A stretch of DNA of 64,000 nt from Cytophagales bacterium. Lineage in GTDB: Bacteria; Bacteroidota; Bacteroidia; Cytophagales; Cytophagaceae. Position numbers and translations under genes: made by a program. The stretch covers positions 1-64,000 of the forward strand of contig REBA01000013.1 in NCBI GenBank assembly GCA_004294225.1, written 5' to 3'. Of the stretch, positions 26,427-36,951 are shown piece by piece. Numbering within the stretch: the stretch's first letter is position 1; every line of letters starts with the position of its first letter. The notes beneath the pieces are model-generated. The model ran no database searches. It worked only from the letters and a program-made list of their open reading frames with translations, and was not told the origin of the DNA.

Positions 26427-27812
26427 ATGAGCAATTTCAACAAATCTTATATTTTAAGTATATCTATGGTCTCTGCCTTGGGTGGTTTGTTATTTGGCTA
26501 CGATTGGGTGGTAATAGGTGGAGCAAAGCCTTTTTACGAACGTTTTTTTGATATTACCACTTCTGCAAATTTGCAAGCATGGGCGATGAGCTCGGCTCTG
26601 GTAGGCTGTATAATAGGGGCCATGATATCTGGCATATTGAGCGATAGGTTTGGAAGAAAATACCCATTATTGCTAGCAGCCATATTTTTTACTATTTCTG
26701 CATTTGGTACTGGTATTGCAAACACCTACAATGCCTTCATCATTTATCGCATCATTGGCGGTTTTGGTATTGGCCTAGCTTCGGCATTGTCGCCCATGTA
26801 TATTGCCGAAATTGCGCCTTCTCATTTAAGAGGCCGTTATGTGTCGCTGAATCAATTGACTTTAGTGATTGGTATTTTGGCAGCACAAATTATCAATTTA
26901 TGGATTGCCGATAAAGTTCCAGAAAATGCCACTGATGAATTTATCAGATTGTCGTGGAACGGAACTATAGGTTGGCGATGGATGTTTTGGGCAGAAGCGG
27001 TACCTGCCTTAGCCTTTCTAGTACTTATCTTATTTATTCCAGAGAGCCCTCGATGGTTGTTCAAGGCTGGAAAAGCAGATAAGGCTATTCCTACACTTCA
27101 AAAAATTGGGGGTATAGCATACGCCAATCAAGAGATGCATAATATTAAGGCTACGCTGAATGATGCTTCTGAGAAGTTTGATTTCAAAGAGCTATTTAAA
27201 CCAAAATTTACCAAAGTTTTAGCAATAGGAGTTGTATTGGCTATTTTTCAACAGTGGTGTGGTATCAATTCTGTATTTAATTATGCCGAAGAGATATTTA
27301 CTGCTGCTGGATATGGTGTAAGCGACACTTTGTTTAATATAGTAATAACAGGTGGCGTAAATCTGATTTTTACTTTGGTAGCGATGTTTACGGTAGATAA
27401 ATGGGGTCGCAAAAAATTAATGGTACTGGGTGCTTTGGGTTTAGCTATTACCTACAGTCTACTTGGTACTGCATTCTATCTTCAAATTAAAGGTATAGCT
27501 GTGCTTGCATTGGTTATTCTTGCAATTGCTATTTATGCCATGTCTTTGGCACCTATAGTATGGGTGATACTATCCGAGATTTTCCCCAACAGAATTCGTG
27601 GTGCAGCCATGGCTTTGGCAACTTTCGGTTTATGGATAGCATGCTTTATTCTTACCTACAGCTTCCCATTGCTAAACAAAGGATTAGGTGCAGCTGGTAC
27701 ATTCTGGGTATATGGTGGTATTTGTTTATTGGGTTTTGTATATATCATCATAAAACTACCTGAAAATAAAGGCAAAAGTTTAGAGGAAATAGAAAATGAA
27801 CTTGTAAAGTAA
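26427..27812 (+). CDS. MFS sugar:proton symporter (XylE-like)
   Basis: This 461-residue inner-membrane protein has 12 hydrophobic segments and the sugar-porter signatures: GGLLFGYDWVVIGGA in TM1, DRFGRK after TM2, RIIGGFGIGLASALSPMYI in TM4, PESPRWL before the central loop, and a second DKWGRKK. This pattern is that of XylE/AraE-type pentose or hexose symporters. In place of the usual SusC/SusD import, this module appears to rely on a monosaccharide carrier. It is the first gene of a module with DUF5107 and GH31 and is probably controlled by the divergent AraC protein. Xylose, arabinose or glucose are likely substrates. Confidence 0.9.
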   Translation: MSNFNKSYILSISMVSALGGLLFGYDWVVIGGAKPFYERFFDITTSANLQAWAMSSALVGCIIGAMISGILSDRFGRKYPLLLAAIFFTISAFGTGIANTYNAFIIYRIIGGFGIGLASALSPMYIAEIAPSHLRGRYVSLNQLTLVIGILAAQIINLWIADKVPENATDEFIRLSWNGTIGWRWMFWAEAVPALAFLVLILFIPESPRWLFKAGKADKAIPTLQKIGGIAYANQEMHNIKATLNDASEKFDFKELFKPKFTKVLAIGVVLAIFQQWCGINSVFNYAEEIFTAAGYGVSDTLFNIVITGGVNLIFTLVAMFTVDKWGRKKLMVLGALGLAITYSLLGTAFYLQIKGIAVLALVILAIAIYAMSLAPIVWVILSEIFPNRIRGAAMALATFGLWIACFILTYSFPLLNKGLGAAGTFWVYGGICLLGFVYIIIKLPENKGKSLEEIENELVK

Positions 27813-27925
27813 TGTGCTTCGGTATTGATACTTGCTTTCATTAATTATTAATTATAAGACATCGTTGGTCAATATTTTAACACGGTATAGTTCAAAAATA
27901 ATATAGTGATTTACTAGAATTTGGT

Positions 27926-30900
27926 ATGGAAAAAATTACAGCATATTTGATTAAAAGTACTGTAGACAAAAGTGAGGTAAGGGTATGGAGCGAAAAAGTT
28001 CCTATACCTACTTATGATATTGGGCAGCCCGAGAAGAATCCCATCTTTCTTGAAAAACGAGTTTATCAGGGAAGCAGTGGGGTAGTTTATCCTTATCCGG
28101 TAATTGAAAAAATAGCAGATGAAAAGCATGACAAGATTTATGATGCTATTTTTTTGGAAAACGAATATATAAAATTAATGATTCTGCCTGAGCTTGGCGG
28201 TAGAGTGCAGATGGCCTATGACAAAATCAAACAACGTTATTTTATCTATTATAATCAGGTAATAAAACCAGCTTTGGTTGGTTTAACAGGTCCATGGATT
28301 TCTGGAGGCATAGAATTTAACTGGCCGCAGCACCATCGCCCTAGCACATTTTTACCAGTAGACCATACCATCGAAGAAAATGCCGATGGCAGTATAACTG
28401 TTTGGGTAAGTGAAAACGAAAAAATGTTTCATCAAAAAGGAATGGCGGGGTTTACACTTCATCCGGGAAAAGCTTATTTAGAAATTAAAGCTAAGCTATA
28501 TAATCCCACTCCTGTACCGCAAACTTTTCTTTGGTGGGCAAATCCGGCAGTGGCTGTAAATGATTTTTATCAGTCGGTTTTTCCACCAGATGTGCATGCG
28601 GTTTTTGACCATGGCAAACGTGATGTATCTACATTCCCAATAGCTACTGGCACGTATTATAAAATTGATTATTCGGCTGGAGTAGATATTTCTAATTATA
28701 AAAATATCCCTGTCCCTACTTCGTATATGGCTATTAATTCCGAATTTAACTTTGTAGGAGGTTATGAAAACGACACTCAGGCAGGTGTGCTGCACGTAGC
28801 AAATCATCACGTTTCTCCAGGCAAAAAACAATGGACTTGGGGCAATGGAGATTTTGGTAAAGCATGGGATAGAAACCTAACTGACGAAGATGGGCCATAT
28901 ATTGAGCTGATGGCTGGGGTCTTTACCGATAATCAGCCTGATTTTTCATGGTTAAATCCTTATGAAGAAAAAACGTTTACTCAATACTTTTTGCCATATC
29001 GTGAACTGGGTGTAGTAAAAAATGCTTCGAAAGATATTTTGCTCAACATGGAGCAAGAAGGTGATAAAATAACAATCAAAGTATTTGCAACATCAAAGTT
29101 CAATAAAGTCAAAGTTGAACTTACCCACGCTGCCGATCTTAGCAATAACAAGACTCCATTATTGAACGAAGTGATTGATTTGATACCAGAGTTGGTCTAT
29201 TCTAGAGCAGTAATTGCAAATAATATTGACCTGAATGATACCACTTTGGTGGTTTATAACGAGCATGGCAATGAAATGCTTGCCATACGCCACAAGAAAG
29301 CTGAACCAGCTGAAGCTGAAGCTGCCAATGCTGTATTGTTGCCTAAAGAAATACCAACCTGCGAGCAACTATATCTCGCTGGTTTGCATCTAGAGCAATA
29401 CCGCCATGCCACTTACAGTGCTACTGATTATTATATAGAAGCACTAAGCCGTGACCCAAGTGATGTTCGCAACAACAATGCCTTAGGACTTTGGTTGCTT
29501 AGAAGAGGAAAGTTTATAGATGCCGAGGCATATTTCCGCAAAGCAATAAAAACACAATTGCAACGAAACCCCAATCCTTACGATGGCGAGCCTCGCTATA
29601 ATTTAGGTTTGTGTCTTCAATTTCAAGGCAAACATAAGGAGGCTTACGATGCCTTTTACAAAGCATGCTGGAACTCGGCAATGCAAGATGCTGGATATTT
29701 TGGCTGTGCACAGATTTCGTGTGTAAATAATAATTTATCAGAAGCATTATCGGAAGTAGAAAAATCGCTTATTCGCAACTGGCACAACCATAAAGCTAGG
29801 GTTCTTAAAACAAGTATTTTACGTAAACTCGGTCGTATTGAAGAGGCATTAACATGGATTGAAGATTCATTAGCAATAGATTTATTCAATTTTGGCTGCC
29901 GCTTTGAAAAATATTTATTGAATGGAAATGCTCAGATTTTATCTGATCTGAATAAATTGATGCGAGGAGAAATTCATAATTATGAAAATGTTGCCATAGA
30001 TTATATAGCGTCGGGAAATTATGCCGAAGCTGTTCAGATACTCGAAGAAGGGGTAAAGGTTTCCACCACCACACCTATGACCTATTACTACATGGCTTGG
30101 GCATTGCATTTATGGGGCAAAGATTCAAGACCAATTTTGGAGAAAGCTGCAGCCCATGCTCCAGAATTTTGTTTTCCTAATCGCTTAGAAGCTATTCTGG
30201 CATTGGAATGTGCACAAAAAAATAACCCTGCTGATGCTAAGGCGCCTTATTATCTTGGCAATCTATGGTACGACAAACGACAATACGCTGAAGCTGTAGC
30301 ATGTTGGGAAAAATCTACTGAATTAGACAATACCTTTCCTACAGTACTCAGAAATCTTTCGTTGGCCTATTTTAACAAGTTGAATCTGGCAGATAAGGCT
30401 TTAACATTCCTTGAAAAGGCATTCTCACTTGACCTTACAGATGCCCGTATTCTTATGGAGCTAGACCAATTGTACAAACGTCTCTGCCGTCCACATGCTG
30501 AAAGGTTGGCATTTCTTGAGCAACACTTGACATTGGTTGAGGTTCGTGATGATGTATATTTAGAATATGTAACACTATGCAATCAAACTGGCAATTACGT
30601 CGAAGCGATTAACTTAATTAAAAAACACCTATTCCATCCTTGGGAAGGTGGCGAAGGTAAAGTGCCAGCACAATATCAGTTGGCAAGGGTAGAATTAGCC
30701 AAAGAACATCTATCGAAAAACGAATTCGCTCAAGCAATAGAGTTACTACTTCAATGTTTGCAGTACCCCCATAATTTAGGCGAAGGAAAATTGCACGGAG
30801 CTCAAGAAAATGATTTTCATTATTGGTTGGGCTGTGCATATGAAGGGCTAAGAGAAATAGACATAGCAAAAAAATATTGGGAATTTGCAAAAGATGGAAT

Positions 30901-31276
30901 TTCAGAACCTGCGGCTGCAATTTTCTACAACGATCAGAAACCAGATAAGATATATTATCAAGGTTTAGCACTTCTAAAACTGGGTCGTATAGAAGAAGCA
31001 AATACCCGCTTTGATAAGTTAATAGCATTTGGCGAAAAGCACATCAATGAACAAACAAAACTAGATTACTTCGCTGTATCATTACCCGATTTATTAATTT
31101 GGGACGATGATTTGAGTTTTAGAAATAAAATTCATTGCCATTATATGCTTGGGCTAGGCTTGCTTGGAAATGGCAATACACAAAAGGCTGAATTGCATTT
31201 GAAGGAAGCAGCAAAAATGGACATCAATCATCAAGGTGTGCAAGTTCATTTATTGAGTATCGAAGACCAATCTTGA
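27926..31276 (+). CDS. DUF5107 domain and TPR protein (sugar-module protein of unknown function)
   Basis: This 1116-residue protein has no signal peptide and is probably cytoplasmic. The N-terminal half (about 30-460) is a beta-sandwich region of the DUF5107 type with conserved ILPELGGRVQMAYDK, GPWISGGIEFNWPQHHRP and WTWGNGDFGKAWDRNL, reminiscent of the galactose-mutarotase-like fold. The C-terminal half (about 475-1100) is a long series of TPR-like helical repeats (NNALGLWLLRRGKFIDAEAYF, APYYLGNLWYDKRQYAEAV). Such proteins recur next to glycosidases and sugar carriers, but no activity can be assigned. A role in handling oligosaccharides or in sugar binding is a guess. It lies 113 bases after the MFS gene. 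Confidence 0.8.
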   Translation: MEKITAYLIKSTVDKSEVRVWSEKVPIPTYDIGQPEKNPIFLEKRVYQGSSGVVYPYPVIEKIADEKHDKIYDAIFLENEYIKLMILPELGGRVQMAYDKIKQRYFIYYNQVIKPALVGLTGPWISGGIEFNWPQHHRPSTFLPVDHTIEENADGSITVWVSENEKMFHQKGMAGFTLHPGKAYLEIKAKLYNPTPVPQTFLWWANPAVAVNDFYQSVFPPDVHAVFDHGKRDVSTFPIATGTYYKIDYSAGVDISNYKNIPVPTSYMAINSEFNFVGGYENDTQAGVLHVANHHVSPGKKQWTWGNGDFGKAWDRNLTDEDGPYIELMAGVFTDNQPDFSWLNPYEEKTFTQYFLPYRELGVVKNASKDILLNMEQEGDKITIKVFATSKFNKVKVELTHAADLSNNKTPLLNEVIDLIPELVYSRAVIANNIDLNDTTLVVYNEHGNEMLAIRHKKAEPAEAEAANAVLLPKEIPTCEQLYLAGLHLEQYRHATYSATDYYIEALSRDPSDVRNNNALGLWLLRRGKFIDAEAYFRKAIKTQLQRNPNPYDGEPRYNLGLCLQFQGKHKEAYDAFYKACWNSAMQDAGYFGCAQISCVNNNLSEALSEVEKSLIRNWHNHKARVLKTSILRKLGRIEEALTWIEDSLAIDLFNFGCRFEKYLLNGNAQILSDLNKLMRGEIHNYENVAIDYIASGNYAEAVQILEEGVKVSTTTPMTYYYMAWALHLWGKDSRPILEKAAAHAPEFCFPNRLEAILALECAQKNNPADAKAPYYLGNLWYDKRQYAEAVACWEKSTELDNTFPTVLRNLSLAYFNKLNLADKALTFLEKAFSLDLTDARILMELDQLYKRLCRPHAERLAFLEQHLTLVEVRDDVYLEYVTLCNQTGNYVEAINLIKKHLFHPWEGGEGKVPAQYQLARVELAKEHLSKNEFAQAIELLLQCLQYPHNLGEGKLHGAQENDFHYWLGCAYEGLREIDIAKKYWEFAKDGISEPAAAIFYNDQKPDKIYYQGLALLKLGRIEEANTRFDKLIAFGEKHINEQTKLDYFAVSLPDLLIWDDDLSFRNKIHCHYMLGLGLLGNGNTQKAELHLKEAAKMDINHQGVQVHLLSIEDQS

Positions 31277-31421
31277 AAGCATTACAGATGAGTATATTGC
31301 CTATGTTGAAAAAGAATCAAACAAAAGACCAAGAAAAAGATTTAACTTTCAATCACCAAAATCAATGTTTAACCAAAAAGTTGCATTTGTAACTTGAATC
31401 CTGCAAACATAATATTTTCAA

Positions 31422-33803
31422 ATGATCAAGTACATCCTAATTGCTGCATTTACAGTTTTATTTTTTTTTAATTCTGTAAACGCAGCAATTATTTCTTATA
31501 AAAAAGATACCGACGGAGTAAACTTTAAATTGGACAAAGGTCTGATGAAAATTAAAATTTGCAATGAAAGTATGGTTCAGGTAAAATATAGCAGTCTCGA
31601 CCAATTTTCAATAAAAAAATCATTGATGATTAATAATGATTGGAAAGCAATTCCTCAATTCTTAGTGTCAGAAAATAAGAACGAAGTGATTATTGCCACT
31701 AGCCGCATATTGATAAAGATTAACAAAGCTACGAATGCCATTAAATATAACGATTTAAACAATCTAACAATTTTAGAAGAAGATGCTACGAATGGTAAAC
31801 AAATGCTTGCCGATACCATTGTAACTATTCCTGTTTTTCGATGCGAAACTCAGTTTCTATCGCCATTCGATGAGGCATTATATGGTTTAGGTTGCCATCC
31901 TGAAGATACACTGTCTGTGAATTATAAAGGTCGCAACCAAAACTTAGGTATCAAGTATCTGACGGGTGCTATACCTGTTCTATTATCTACAAAAGGTTAC
32001 GGTTTAATGTGGGACAATTATTCTGAATCAAATTTTTATGGTGCCGAGGCAGACAATACAAAGTTTAAATATGTGTCGGAAAGTGGTACTATGGTAGATT
32101 ACTATTTTATGTATGGTCCCGATTTTGATAAAATAATTGCCTTATACCGTACAGCAACAGGAGCAGCTCCTATGTTTCCCAAATGGGCTTTTGGTCTATT
32201 TCAGTCTCAAGATCGATATCAAAGCCAAGCCGAAGTTTTGTCGGTAAAAAATGGATACCGAAACAATAATATTCCAGTCGACTGTATTGTGCAAGACTGG
32301 TTTTATTGGGAACCCAATGTTATTGGTTCACATGTGATGTACCCAACTCGTTTTCCTAATCCAAAAAAAATGGTTGATGAATTGCATAAAGCAAACATAC
32401 ATGCAATGATTTCGATATGGCCAGTTTTTGCAAAAGGTACACCAAATTACGACCAACTTAACAAAGAAGCTTGCTTAAGCGACATTAAGTGGGACAATAT
32501 AAATACCCACACTTTTGATAATTACTATGATGCACACAACCCCAGAGCACGTGAATTATATTGGCAACAAGTAAAAGACAGTTTATTTGCCCCTCATGGA
32601 TGGGATGCTTTATGGGTTGATCAATGTGAGCCCGATAATGGTAGTTTAACGCATTTAAGAAAACAAACCAATTATTATATTGGAAAAGGCATTGATTACT
32701 ACAATTCTTATTCGCTCATGCACACTGAGGGCTTGTACAATAACTGGAGAAAAGATATTGCCGACAAACGTTTATTTTCGCTTGTAAGGCAAACTTATGC
32801 TGGACAGCAGCGCAATGCAGCTACCTTATGGTCGGGCGATGTTACCTGTACGTGGCGTGCCCTCAAAAGTCAAGTACCCCAAGGTATTAATGCCTGTGCA
32901 TCTGGTACTCCATATTGGACCTCTGATATTGGTGGTTATCATTTCAATTGGGGAGCACCCGATTGGTCAACCCCGGCTAATAATGAGCTTTTTACTCGTT
33001 GGTTTCAATTTGGAACATTCTCGCCAATTTTTAGAATTCATGGAAAGGGTGAAAGAGCTATGTTCTCTGACAATTGGACATCTAAAACGAAAAGCATTTT
33101 GTTGAAATACGATCATTTAAGATATCGTTTAATGCCTTATATATACTCGCTCTCGGGAAAAGTAACAAATCAAGGATATACAATGATGAGATCACTAGCT
33201 TTTGATTTTAGAGACGATGCCAATATTTATTCCATACCTGACCAATATATGTTTGGTTCGGCATTTCTTGTATGCCCTGTAACCACGCAAATGTATAGCA
33301 ATGATACAACAAGTAAGCTTGCAAAAACACGAACTGTTTATCTCCCAAAATCGACACAATGGTATGATTTCTGGACCGGTAATGTTTTAAATGGAGGACA
33401 AAGCATAGAAGCACAAGTTCCAATCGAAACTATTCCATTATACATTAAAGCAGGTTCAATAATTCCAATGGGGCAATACTTACAGCATGCTACTGAAAAA
33501 CCTGCTGATGTTATAGAAGTTCGCATCTATCCAGGAAATGATGGAAAGTTTTTGCTTTATGAAGATGAAAACGATAATTATAATTATGAAAAAGGCAAAT
33601 TTGCCACAATTGAATTTGCTTGGAATGAGAAAGAAAGAATGCTTACCATTGGTAATCAAAATGGTTCCTTTACAGGTATGTTAAATAAACGTAAATTCAA
33701 TATTGTAATCGTAAAACAGGGCAATGGAGTTGGTGTTGACATCAATCCTAAATTTGATAAAACTATCGAATACTCAGGAAAAAGAGTTAATGCTAGTTTC
33801 TAA
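31422..33803 (+). CDS. GH31 glycoside hydrolase (alpha-xylosidase/alpha-glucosidase type)
   Basis: This 793-residue secreted enzyme has a signal peptide (about 1-21), an N-terminal beta-sandwich (about 25-245), a GH31 TIM barrel (about 250-590) and C-terminal beta domains. The nucleophile is D400 in WVDQCEPD and the acid/base is D473 in LWSGDVT. The usual GH31 IDWFxW-type segment reads VQDWFYWEP (about 290-298). The branch with a QDW-F-Y-W motif includes alpha-xylosidases of xyloglucan use. The neighbour genes (MFS carrier, DUF5107) and the pentose genes elsewhere in the window agree with xylose release, but alpha-glucosidase or alpha-galactosidase activity is possible. It lies 145 bases after the DUF5107 gene. 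Confidence 0.88.
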   Translation: MIKYILIAAFTVLFFFNSVNAAIISYKKDTDGVNFKLDKGLMKIKICNESMVQVKYSSLDQFSIKKSLMINNDWKAIPQFLVSENKNEVIIATSRILIKINKATNAIKYNDLNNLTILEEDATNGKQMLADTIVTIPVFRCETQFLSPFDEALYGLGCHPEDTLSVNYKGRNQNLGIKYLTGAIPVLLSTKGYGLMWDNYSESNFYGAEADNTKFKYVSESGTMVDYYFMYGPDFDKIIALYRTATGAAPMFPKWAFGLFQSQDRYQSQAEVLSVKNGYRNNNIPVDCIVQDWFYWEPNVIGSHVMYPTRFPNPKKMVDELHKANIHAMISIWPVFAKGTPNYDQLNKEACLSDIKWDNINTHTFDNYYDAHNPRARELYWQQVKDSLFAPHGWDALWVDQCEPDNGSLTHLRKQTNYYIGKGIDYYNSYSLMHTEGLYNNWRKDIADKRLFSLVRQTYAGQQRNAATLWSGDVTCTWRALKSQVPQGINACASGTPYWTSDIGGYHFNWGAPDWSTPANNELFTRWFQFGTFSPIFRIHGKGERAMFSDNWTSKTKSILLKYDHLRYRLMPYIYSLSGKVTNQGYTMMRSLAFDFRDDANIYSIPDQYMFGSAFLVCPVTTQMYSNDTTSKLAKTRTVYLPKSTQWYDFWTGNVLNGGQSIEAQVPIETIPLYIKAGSIIPMGQYLQHATEKPADVIEVRIYPGNDGKFLLYEDENDNYNYEKGKFATIEFAWNEKERMLTIGNQNGSFTGMLNKRKFNIVIVKQGNGVGVDINPKFDKTIEYSGKRVNASF

Positions 33804-33877
33804 AAGGTAATAGTTGAAAATAAAATTTTATTAGTCAAATAATTATATATCACCTGAGAATTTCAAGCCTAAATCTT

Positions 33878-34777
33878 CTATTTAACAAGATTTGTAAATC
33901 TTCCAAAATTTCCCATAGGGAGTTTTTTGGAGAAAGAGTCTTCTAAGTATAAAGAACCAATGCTAAGATTTTTTGGAGACTCAAAGATGTTGTTTATTAA
34001 CGTTTCTATCACTAATGGGGAGAATCCAGTAGAATATAAGTTCAGTATAAAAAAATGTTCTTTAGGGTCTAATATCTCCTTACAAGTTTTTAGCATTTCA
34101 GACAGATGTTCTTCAATTACCCATTTCTCACCAGCAGCTCCATGTCCATAAGAAGGAGGGTCTAGCATGATACCTTGATAAAATTTCCCTCTTTTGGCTT
34201 CTCTTTTTACAAATTTCAAGGCATCTTCAATCACCCATCTAATATCATTTAGTTTGCTAAGTTCCATGTTTGCTCTTGCCCATGAAACGACTTGTTTGAT
34301 AGAATCTACGTGAATTATATCTGCACCAGCTGCCTTGGCTGCGAGAGATGCTCCTCCAGTATAAGCAAATAGGTTGAGTACTTTTTTTTCGGGTGTTTTT
34401 ATTTTCTTAACATGCTCATAGATGAAGTCCCAGTTTGCACCTTGTTCAGGAAAAATACCAACGTGCTTGAAGGAAGAGAAACCTAATCTAAACGTAATAT
34501 TCAGACCATTGTGGTGATAGTTAAGATTCCAATTTTGTTCTATTCCTTTTTTTAAAACCCATTCCCCTCTTTCTCCATTTAAGTCGTGCTGTTTTTCTTT
34601 TTTAAATGTAGCGTGTGCAAGTCTGTTCCATTCTGTTTCTGGCAGAGAGCTATCCCAAATTGCTTGTGGCTCAGGACGACTTGTAATGATTGTTCCGAAT
34701 CTTTCTAATTTCTTATAATTCCCTGAATCGATAAGCTCATAATCAGAAAAGTTTTTTGGGTTTAATGATTGTATCAT
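33878..34777 (-). CDS. Class I SAM-dependent RNA methyltransferase (RlmI/RlmK-like)
   Basis: This 299-residue cytoplasmic protein belongs to the Methyltrans_SAM group, which holds rRNA methyltransferases. The SAM-binding motif is VLNLFAYTGGASLAAKAAGA (about residues 145-164), the acidic ribose contact is in HVDSIK, and the catalytic loop is MLDPPSYGHG (about 212-221). A PUA domain as in RlmI is not evident; the N-terminal region (1-120) is instead a short beta-rich segment. The likely target is a base in 23S rRNA, but this is not proved. It lies downstream of ftsH with a hairpin between. Confidence 0.8.
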   Translation of the reverse strand: MIQSLNPKNFSDYELIDSGNYKKLERFGTIITSRPEPQAIWDSSLPETEWNRLAHATFKKEKQHDLNGERGEWVLKKGIEQNWNLNYHHNGLNITFRLGFSSFKHVGIFPEQGANWDFIYEHVKKIKTPEKKVLNLFAYTGGASLAAKAAGADIIHVDSIKQVVSWARANMELSKLNDIRWVIEDALKFVKREAKRGKFYQGIMLDPPSYGHGAAGEKWVIEEHLSEMLKTCKEILDPKEHFFILNLYSTGFSPLVIETLINNIFESPKNLSIGSLYLEDSFSKKLPMGNFGRFTNLVK

Positions 34778-34791
34778 GCGATGTAATTACA

Positions 34792-34837
34792 AATGCCCAA
34801 AGCTTTTATCTTTTTGAGATATTCTGCTTTGGGCATT
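34792..34837 (-). terminator. Hairpin after ftsH
   Basis: A 12-bp perfect stem (AATGCCCAAAGC, 34792-34803, with GCTTTGGGCATT, 34826-34837) encloses a 22-base loop that itself contains a 5-bp hairpin (TATCT/AGATA). It lies 12 bases after the ftsH stop codon. On the minus strand only a short T stretch follows (TTG), so it may be an incomplete terminator or an mRNA-stabilizing structure. Confidence 0.5.
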
Positions 34838-34849
34838 GTTAATAGATGT

Positions 34850-36904
34850 TTATAGGGTATTTTCTTTAGGTTCGCTAGTGGGTTCAGCGTTTTCTTTGGT
34901 TCCGTTTAGATATTCTTTGGTATCTATTGGTAGTTTTATATCTTCTTTTTTGTTGATATAAGCATCATAGGTAGTTTGCTTTTCAAATGGTCTTTTACCT
35001 ATAAGTGTTTCTAAGTCTGTTTGGAATAGTATTTCTTTTCTAAGAAGTTCTTGAGCCACAATTTCAAGTTGCTCGATTTTGCTTCTTAATAAATTTTTAG
35101 TTCTTTCGTATGCGTTAGCTACAATTGTTCTTACCTCTTGATCTATAGTTTCTGAAGTTGCTTCTGAGTAAGGTTTGTTGAAAGAATATTCGTTGCCTCC
35201 TTTAGAATCATAAAAAGAAATATTACCAATTTTATCATTCATACCATATACAGTAACCATTCCATAAGCCATTTTTGTAATTCGTTCTAAATCGCTTAAA
35301 GCTCCTGTAGATATTTTCCCAAATACTATTTCTTCTGCAGCTCTTCCACCAAGGGTCATACACATTTCATCGGTAAGCTGCTCTATTGTGTAAAGAAATT
35401 GTTCTTTAGGCAGGTATTGAGCATATCCAAGAGCAGCGATTCCTCTGGGAACTATACTTACTTTTACTAATGGATCCGCATGTTCTAAATTCCAACCAGC
35501 AACCGCATGTCCTGCTTCGTGGTAGGCAACTATTTTCTTTTCTTCTGGAGAGATAATTTTATTTTTTTTCTCTAATCCTCCAATAACTCTGTCTATTGCA
35601 TCATTAAAGTCTTGCATTCCTACTTCAGACTTATCTTTTCTTGCCGCAATAAGTGCTGCTTCGTTGCACACATTGGCTATTTCTGCACCAGCGAATCCTG
35701 GAGTTTGGGCAGCTAATTTTTTAGGGTCTACATCTGGTGCAAGTTTTATAGGTTGTAGGTGGACTTTAAATATAGCCTCTCTACCTACAATATCGGGTTT
35801 GTCAATGCTAATTTGTCTATCAAACCTTCCTGGTCTAAGAAGTGCCTGGTCTAAAATATCAGGGCGATTGGTTGCTGCCAATATAATCACACCTGAATCA
35901 GTAGCAAAACCATCCATTTCAACCAGTAATGAATTTAAGGTATTTTCTCTTTCATCATTAGAGCCTGGCATTTGCCCTCTTCCTCTTGAGCGTCCTACTG
36001 CATCTATCTCGTCTATAAATATGATACAGGGTGCTTTTTCTTTAGCTTGTTTGAATAAATCTCTAACTCTTGCAGCTCCAACTCCTACAAACATTTCTAC
36101 AAAGTCTGAACCTGATAAAGAGAAAAATGGAACTTCTGCCTCTCCTGCTACTGCTTTAGCTAATAAGGTTTTTCCAGTACCAGGAGGGCCTACCAAAAGG
36201 GCTCCTTTAGGAATTTTGCCTCCTAGTTTGGTAAACTTTGTGGGATTTTTTAGAAAGTCTACAATTTCTTTTACTTCTTCTTTTCCTTCTTCTAGTCCAG
36301 CAACATCAGCAAAAGTAATTTTTACTTTATTGTCTGCATCAAATAGAGCAGCTTTGGATTTACCTATATTAAAAATTTGTCCTCCTGGGCCTGCTCCACC
36401 CATTCTTCTCATGATGTACCATAAACCAAATAGTAAAAAAAGTATAAAACCCCATGTGGTAAGTGGTGTAGATATATCGACTCTTGGATCTAACTTGTAA
36501 CCAATTCTTTCGTCTTTGGGCATTTTGCTTTCTAGTTTTTCTAAATCATTTTTAAATGATTCTGAAGAAATAACTTGAAACTTGAAATGAGGACCACCAG
36601 TATTGCCCATAGGGCGATTGGCAAGAAGTTCTTTATACTTCTCATTTTGTAAAGATTCTTCTTTCAAGGTAATTTCTACCGAAGACTCTGGCTTAATAAT
36701 ATTTATTTCCTTTATATCATGGCTTAAATACATTTCTTCAAACCTTTTTTGGGTAATATCTACCGCAGAATTGTTTTTAGACATGTACATTACTCCAAAG
36801 ACCAATAATAATAAGCCCCCAATTACCCACATTTGATAGTTAGACTTTGGAGGTGGGATTAAGGTGTTCTTTTTCTTTTTCTTGTCTTTATTTACTTCGC
36901 TCAT
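34850..36904 (-). CDS. ftsH: ATP-dependent zinc metalloprotease FtsH
   Basis: This 684-residue membrane-bound AAA+ protease degrades misfolded and regulatory membrane proteins. TM1 is at about 24-41 and TM2 at about 149-166, with a periplasmic domain between. Walker A is GPPGTGKT at 239-246, Walker B IIFIDEID at 294-301, and the second region of homology includes RPGRFDR at about 357-363. The zinc site HEAGH is at 462-466. A Glu/Pro-rich tail ends the protein. It lies 47 bases after rsfS and forms an operon with it. Confidence 0.98.
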   Translation of the reverse strand: MSEVNKDKKKKKNTLIPPPKSNYQMWVIGGLLLLVFGVMYMSKNNSAVDITQKRFEEMYLSHDIKEINIIKPESSVEITLKEESLQNEKYKELLANRPMGNTGGPHFKFQVISSESFKNDLEKLESKMPKDERIGYKLDPRVDISTPLTTWGFILFLLFGLWYIMRRMGGAGPGGQIFNIGKSKAALFDADNKVKITFADVAGLEEGKEEVKEIVDFLKNPTKFTKLGGKIPKGALLVGPPGTGKTLLAKAVAGEAEVPFFSLSGSDFVEMFVGVGAARVRDLFKQAKEKAPCIIFIDEIDAVGRSRGRGQMPGSNDERENTLNSLLVEMDGFATDSGVIILAATNRPDILDQALLRPGRFDRQISIDKPDIVGREAIFKVHLQPIKLAPDVDPKKLAAQTPGFAGAEIANVCNEAALIAARKDKSEVGMQDFNDAIDRVIGGLEKKNKIISPEEKKIVAYHEAGHAVAGWNLEHADPLVKVSIVPRGIAALGYAQYLPKEQFLYTIEQLTDEMCMTLGGRAAEEIVFGKISTGALSDLERITKMAYGMVTVYGMNDKIGNISFYDSKGGNEYSFNKPYSEATSETIDQEVRTIVANAYERTKNLLRSKIEQLEIVAQELLRKEILFQTDLETLIGKRPFEKQTTYDAYINKKEDIKLPIDTKEYLNGTKENAEPTSEPKENTL

Positions 36905-36951
36905 TGGTAATTATATTTGTAAATAGAAATTGTGAATTGTTTAATCGTAAT

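Noticed and set aside
33812-33830. AT-only palindrome AATAAAATTTTATT between GH31 and the methyltransferase gene
   Set aside because: No GC pairs in the stem; too weak to call a terminator.
35664-36500. 278-codon plus-strand frame inside ftsH
   Set aside because: It is the antisense shadow of the well-conserved ftsH gene.
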